From positions 14,434,964 to 14,498,963 of the forward strand of contig NC_089729.1 of NCBI RefSeq assembly GCF_035083965.1: 64,000 bases of DNA, read 5' to 3'. This document shows, piece by piece, positions 59,301 through 64,000 of this stretch. Position numbers and translations under genes: made by a program. The stretch's first letter is position 1. Every line of letters begins with the position of its first letter. The notes beneath the pieces are model-generated. The model was not told where the DNA came from. It did not search any database and worked only from the letters and a program-made list of their open reading frames with translations. The stretch is from Branchiostoma lanceolatum (taxonomy: Eukaryota > Chordata > Leptocardii > Amphioxiformes > Branchiostomatidae).

Positions 59301-62296
59301 CTAAACTGCTTGGAGATTAAAATCTGTATTAGAATGAGTTTCAAATACAGAAATCTTCATAACTCTTACTGCAAAATCCTCTAAGCTGTTGAAATTTTAC
59401 ACTGACTGTTGAATTTGCAACTGTTGAAATCCATTGTTTTAATGACTAAATAATGTTATGTTATTGTTTACAGAATGATAATGATGATAGCATAGACTGC
59501 TGGGACCCAGATCACACGGTCATCGGAATGTGCCAGGACATCGAAAAACCCTACCTCAGACTGACCACGGTAAGTTTAACACAAATTAGCCTGACGTCAC
59601 AATGCCCAAGAACATTGAGCCATGACCACATGATTATTTCTTTGGATGCGCTCGGGACTTATCGGTCGGAATCGTACATGTTCGGAAGATTTGAAATGAT
59701 GGCTGGCCTCCAAGTGCTCAGATTTTCAATGAGTTCCCACCACACAACGACATCACATTTTTGCTCCATGATGGTCGATATGTGATGGTATAGTGTTATC
59801 TAAACTTACTATGGATAGAAATCAGAAAAAAATTGATTTTGAATATATGACTTTCAGCACCCTGATATTGCTTAGGTTTCCTTTAAGGCCCACCCGGTAA
59901 ATGTGGCCCCTTTTTGGTGGTCCCTTAGATGACCACCTGTCCACATAGACCAGATTTTATCAGTCACCAAGTGGTCTTCTTGGGCATCTTTGACTGTACA
60001 AATTAATGGCTAATATTCAATTGTTACCACCTTTTTTTTGTTAGGCACCAGACCCGTCCCTTGTACGTCCAGTAGAGGTGCTAAAGAAATCTTTGGAACA
60101 CGTCAAGGCCAAATACAAGGCACTAGGAGACTACCACTACGCTTGTGAGCAACTCAAGTCCATTAGACAAGATCTCACGGTAAGACGGTCTGTTTTAAGT
60201 GTTGATTTTAGTTAGATTTTGTAATTGATATAATGAAAGTCTATTCAGTTTTTGCAACTTTTTAATATCAATTTTTTTTGTCTACCCAGATCCAGTGTGT
60301 GCGGGATAGCTTTGCAGTGCTGGTATACGAAACACATGCAAGGATAGCCCTGGAAAAGGTGTGTACATGTATCATGATTTTTTTTTATAAATCTCAAATA
60401 AATGAATGTTAAAGAGCTAATCACAGCATCCCAAGGAAGTAAAGTGTTTTGGGGCTGTCTGTGTGTGTGTCTTTGTGTGTGTGTGTCTTTGTGTGTGTGT
60501 GACTGTGTCTTTGGGTGTGTGTCTGCATGTGTACGTGTGTGAAATTATACACCATGCAGTGTCGCTCAGTGCTGCTATTTTTGTTTTGTTACTGGAATGA
60601 TCGCAAAGTATAATGGGCAAGGGTGTGAAGTCTGCCATCCCTGACCGCCCTGTCTTGTTTTTTTGTGTATCTGTGCACAGATGGACTACCATGAGTTCAA
60701 TCAGTGCCAGACCCAGTTGAAAGCTCTGTACTCGGAGGGAATCGAGAACGGACATAGTTGGGAGTTCACGGCATACAGGCTCATCTACTATATATTCACC
60801 AAGAACAAAGCTGGTATCCTTTTCAGTGATGCTACCTTAACATACACTGTGTCAGTAGATCTCTATTTTATGCAATAGCAAAGAAATTTCATCCATTTGA
60901 TATTTGGTATGTGGGTGTCAAGAAAAGAAAGGACCACCTAGCAGCTTGCTATGGTACTGCCACAAAACTTTTGTGTTTTAGTATGTCATGTTTTATCCAG
61001 GGCCAGATAGCTTTTGGAGTTTGAGAGGAAGTGATGTAGGTTTGAGCCCCCCAGCAGCTATTTTTGGGAACTGCCTTTTGTATATGTATGTTCAATGTTA
61101 CGTGAAGAAGTAGCGTTTTGGAACTGCAGGGGTCGATTTTGTTAAACACTTTGTTTCCTGTTCTTTTGTTGCTTTGCCTTTAACATAGTGTTTTTAGTCT
61201 CTCGTTAATGTTACAGCCATTATTTTACACAATGTTTCTCCTTGACAATTTGTCCGCAGATATCACGACATGCCTGGCCTCCCTGACAAAGGAGATGCGA
61301 GAAAACCCTGACATAGCCTTTGCCTTGTCCCTCCGCTCCGCGTGGGCGCTTTCCAATTATCACACCTTCTTTAAGTTGTATGGGTCCGCCCCCAAAATGT
61401 CTGGCTATCTCATTGACATGTTTGTTGACAGGGAGCGTAAGGCCGCGCTGAAGCTGATCATCAAATCGTACGTGACGGTTCTTTTTATCGTTCTTCTTAA
61501 CCCGCCTTTTCCCCACTCACGCTTGTCCTTTGGTGCGCACTTTGTTTTATTTTGTGTGTGTGTGTGTGTGTGTTTCCATATATCCAAGAGCTTTACACTA
61601 TTGCATGCATTTCTTTTCCTTCTGTTTCTGCTAAGTTTGCTTCTTCTGTATTAAATCTCACTCAACCTTAATCCAAGTAGTATTTTAAAACTCTTACTGT
61701 AACAGTTGTATTTGTTCCTAGCCCTCTGCTAGGAATCTTTCTAATTCCGTTGTTATAACTCGTCTAGAGCACATTCCATAATGGTTTGGTGTAAAAATGT
61801 AGTCCTGTATTTCATGATTTCAAACTCAAAAGTTATCATGTAATTTGTAATCAAGTACATGTATATTTGTAGTAAAAGGCTTTATTTGTTTGACCACTTT
61901 TAATTTGAAAATGTTGAGTATGGTACTTTTATTCTTAGGAGGTCCGCCAAGTCAGGTAGGTGTGATTCTTGCTTTTGGTCATAATGTCCTAAAAGGTTGT
62001 TTTTTTCCAAAGGAGTTGTCCAGATATAGGTATGTATTTCTTTGCATCTGTCTATGTTAGTTACCTGTAGGGTGTAACATGTTATGCTTTTGAAGTTGTT
62101 AACATATTGTTTTCTCTCCCAAACTCCGACATGTAGCTACCGCCCCATGTTGCCTGTATCGTATGTCGTGACCGAGCTTGCGTTTGACTCGACTGAGGTC
62201 TGCGTAGAATTCCTGACGTCCCTCGGTGTGGTATTGACGGCAGACCAGTCGAAAGTGGACTGCAAGCTAAGCATGTCGGCCTTGGCTGGGTTCTAG
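53327..62296 (+). CDS. LENG8: LENG8 homologue, SAC3/GANP-domain protein
   Basis: Nuclear mRNA-processing/export factor related to yeast Thp3. Exons: 53327-53379, 54142-54396, 54761-54827, 55013-55346, 55797-56034, 56231-56275, 56709-56852, 57530-57649, 58119-58391, 58902-59028, 59474-59569, 60045-60179, 60290-60358, 60681-60813, 61260-61467, 62137-62296; all phases agree and give 818 residues. The start is in a perfect Kozak context (gccgccATGG). Order: Ala/Gln N-terminus with [11 protein letters not shown], a long Gln/Tyr/Pro-rich region, IKFNLPKR motif, [11 protein letters not shown] block with [14 protein letters not shown], an RS-repeat domain (about 420-510) with RGRGRGRG tail, [14 protein letters not shown], then the SAC3/GANP domain from about residue 585 ([70 protein letters not shown]). 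Exon order and length match vertebrate LENG8. Confidence 0.96.
55555..55735. repeat. MITE-like fragment in LENG8 intron 4
   Basis: tacagtgaaactttcgcagt at left and actgcaaagtaaaattgctg at right are loosely inverted; relatives listed at 50730. Confidence 0.4.
56430..56610 (-). repeat. Fragment of the TTAA MITE family
   Basis: cacctccgtttaaacataga, ctctcattggttgaaccggt and gctgtcattggttgaaccac match the family core in reverse. In LENG8 intron 6. Confidence 0.55.
57813..58025. mobile_element. MITE-like repeat, partner of 37160
   Basis: tactgtgaatccatttaata ... ggtgggaacaaacatcattg ... caagaattactgta. The inverted ends TACTGT / ACTGTA are intact here. In LENG8 intron 8. Confidence 0.6.
58420..58540 (-). 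repeat. LINE-like 3' end with ATTC tail
   Basis: (GAAT)n then gaagacctttaatgtgcata. Same design as 2881-3000. In LENG8 intron 9, just after the RS exon. Confidence 0.4.
59070..59300 (+). repeat. tRNA-derived SINE in LENG8 intron 10
   Basis: A box TAGTCCAGTGGTTAGTGCC and B box GAGTTCAAATGCC are about 40 bp apart as in a tRNA head, followed by an unrelated body (gcttgaaagggtcacggtcc). Confidence 0.65.
60455..60545. repeat. GT-rich microsatellite
   Basis: Interrupted (GT)n with CTTTG inserts, in LENG8 intron 13. Confidence 0.9.
60880..60975 (+). repeat. 'gattgtgatgatattt' family, copy 3
   Basis: tccatttgatatttggtatg, cctagcagcttgctatggta and ctgccacaaaacttttg; shares order with the copies at 43262 and 45640. 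In LENG8 intron 14. Confidence 0.45.
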
Positions 62297-64000
62297 AATA
62301 GCCTCCTAGCGAAGTCCTTCCAACCAAAGGGTTCCTACTACTTTCCTGAATGCCAGAATCCCATTTTCAACCATTTTTCAATAGATTAACACAAAAAAAA
62401 GGATGCTGTGAAAATAGACTATTCCATCCTTACAACAACGATTTTTAAACAAATCCTACTCTAAACTTAAAAATGTAAAAGCTATGATCCTTAGAAAAGC
62501 CTTTTACCTGCCTTGCGGGTTACTAGTAGTTGTGATTCCTACATGTTTTTATACCAACTACGAAGATAGACCAGAAAGTTATATTCATATCAATTTTCAG
62601 TGATTGAACTAATATGGAGAAGATGTAAATATGGAAAATATATTTATCTCATTGAAGCTTACTAAAACTCAACGTTAGAGCAGAGTTTAAGGATGGATAC
62701 AGTGCTGTATAGAGAAATTGTGACAAAAAAGTAGTGTTTTTCTTTTCTTTTGGACACAACATGTTTTTTTCGGGTGTCCTTTTTTCCACATTTTTCTGGT
62801 GTGAAGTCAACTGTTTGTATTTGGATATGTTGGCGATGAAAGATCTGCATTGCGATTGGTCGTCTCTCGGAAGCCAGGGATACTTCCAACGTCCAATGAT
62901 GGTGCTTGTCATGGCTGGTGATGGTCAGTGAGTTTGGCTGACCAATCGTCAATCTTTCGGTCATCCAGAGTGACCCAAAATGAAGTTCCAGGCCTCCGTC
63001 CCTCTCCCTTCCGTTTGGGTCAGTATCCCAGGCCGTAACGTGGGTGGGTTGGCTGTGCCGTCATGGAAGTCAACGCAGTCACCATGCAAAAGCAGTGTTG
63101 GAAAGTCAAGCCGCTGCGTTACTTCTCCACCAGAACTCTTTGATACAAAAAGTTATCATTTCAGCCATACCTTTTCACCAGATGCATACACACCAGAATC
63201 ATCGACAAGAGCAGCAGTCAGCTTCAAGAATGTTGCAAGTCATCCACCTTTTGATCCCCAGCACCAGTCTTCAGTCAGGTTGCTGCAGCAGACAACCGAC
63301 ACACAAGCTTCCACTTACAAACTCTCATTATTTGAATCACCACTTTTAGCAGAAGTACGGAGCATCAGAATAAGTATCAGTTTACCTCAAAGCAGAGTCG
63401 CAGCCATCCCCTAGCCTAGGTCGTCGTAACGTCTTTCCCCAATGAGCCGCGGATCCCAACGTGCCATCGTCGCGGGATGAGAAGAGGATTCGCCAGCCCA
63501 ACGAGCCAGTGGAGTCACCATCACAACGAAGGAGTTCCCAACGTGCCAGTGCAGTCTCAACGAGCCATTGCGGTCCCAACGTGCCAGTGCCGTCCCAACG
63601 TGCCAGAGAATCGTCCAGGAGCCACTAGGGTAGCAGTTGTCATTCCTTTGTCAATGCTGTTCATCTGTTACTTAATCTATTGTCTCTCCTTTGAGAATGT
63701 CGATCAAGTCTCAAACGTTATCATTTGTTGCATATTTCCCAACTAGACCAATGGAATGTTCTTTTGTTTTAGCAACACCTGATTCCTGTGGTGTTGCACC
63801 ATTGAGGACTTTGAGGTCATATGTTTCGGACTCGATGATTGGTCATTTGAAAGCTGTAGTTATGACCTCAACGTCCTCAATTCAGACATGTCATATTTGT
63901 CGTGCAAAGACATGTCATCTTTGTGTTGTTTTTCTTCTCTTTTGCTTGTAATGTACAATTTTGTCACAGATATGGACTGTATCTTTCTCGCAAATTCAGA
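62297..64000. other. LENG8 3' flank, no supported gene
   Basis: It probably begins with the LENG8 3' UTR; I saw no canonical AATAAA. A 144-codon frame at 62980-63414 is Ser/Pro-rich without a domain. A short GC-richer repeat built on ccaacgtgccagtg recurs at 63445-63610. A 21-bp inverted repeat lies at 63801-63821 and 63861-63881. Confidence 0.45.
63801..63881. repeat. 21-bp inverted repeat (hairpin)
   Basis: Arms attgaggactttgaggtcat... (63801-63821) and tatgacctcaacgtcctcaa... (63861-63881) pair with one mismatch around a 39-base loop. Right after it agacatgtcat is repeated directly. Possibly a small MITE end. Confidence 0.7.

Noticed and set aside
61220..61516. Minus-strand basic frame opposite LENG8 exon 15
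   Set aside because: Shadow of the SAC3/GANP coding exon.
62980..63414. 144-residue Ser/Pro-rich frame after LENG8
   Set aside because: No domain; alternate frames are similarly open; more likely 3' UTR.

Overview
The window is animal nuclear DNA. Genes are split into many short exons with GT/AG boundaries, long AT-rich introns and dense repeats. Exon structure, domain content and the mix of MITEs, SINEs and LINE relics look most like a cephalochordate (amphioxus, Branchiostoma). That assignment is inference from protein similarity and repeat style recalled from memory; no search was run.

Layout, left to right. 1-3400 holds no clear gene, only repeat debris and a decayed copy of part of the next gene. 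3514-4460 (minus) is an LDL-receptor class A repeat exon with a frameshift and a stop at its 5' side, where it meets a CpG-rich foldback element (4477-6526) built of two inverted tandem arrays. 7263-12423 (minus) is a galactose-3-O-sulfotransferase gene of at least 5 exons; one intron carries a minisatellite with CRE-like and YY1-like motifs, and the long first intron holds a MITE, a SINE and a LINE relic. 13773-18605 and 20866-25924 (both minus) are tandem copies of a secreted CUB-trypsin protease gene. Each has 9 coding exons plus a non-coding first exon, a TATA box and a poly(A) signal. Between them lie MITEs and a relic of a third 3' flank.

26875-31254 is a 4.38-kb element with two 737-bp terminal inverted repeats, inserted in a GT microsatellite. 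31679-38647 (plus) is an SDR42E-type short-chain dehydrogenase (11 exons) with an antisense tRNA-Arg(UCG) gene in one intron. 41647-52706 (minus) is the PKA type I regulatory subunit (PRKAR1, 12 exons including an 18-bp microexon). 53327-62296 (plus) is LENG8, a SAC3/GANP-domain protein (16 exons). PRKAR1 and LENG8 are head to head over 620 bp; the shared promoter holds a CCAAT box inside a small palindrome and a perfect CRE (TGACGTCA), which would allow cAMP feedback on a PKA subunit. 62297-64000 shows no convincing gene.

Four gene models (both proteases, SDR42E, PRKAR1) and LENG8 keep reading frame through every junction and end in a stop at family-typical length. The sulfotransferase model has one unresolved phase mismatch between exons 1 and 2. 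The genes do not form a pathway; only the two proteases (tandem duplication) and PRKAR1/LENG8 (shared promoter) are linked by structure.
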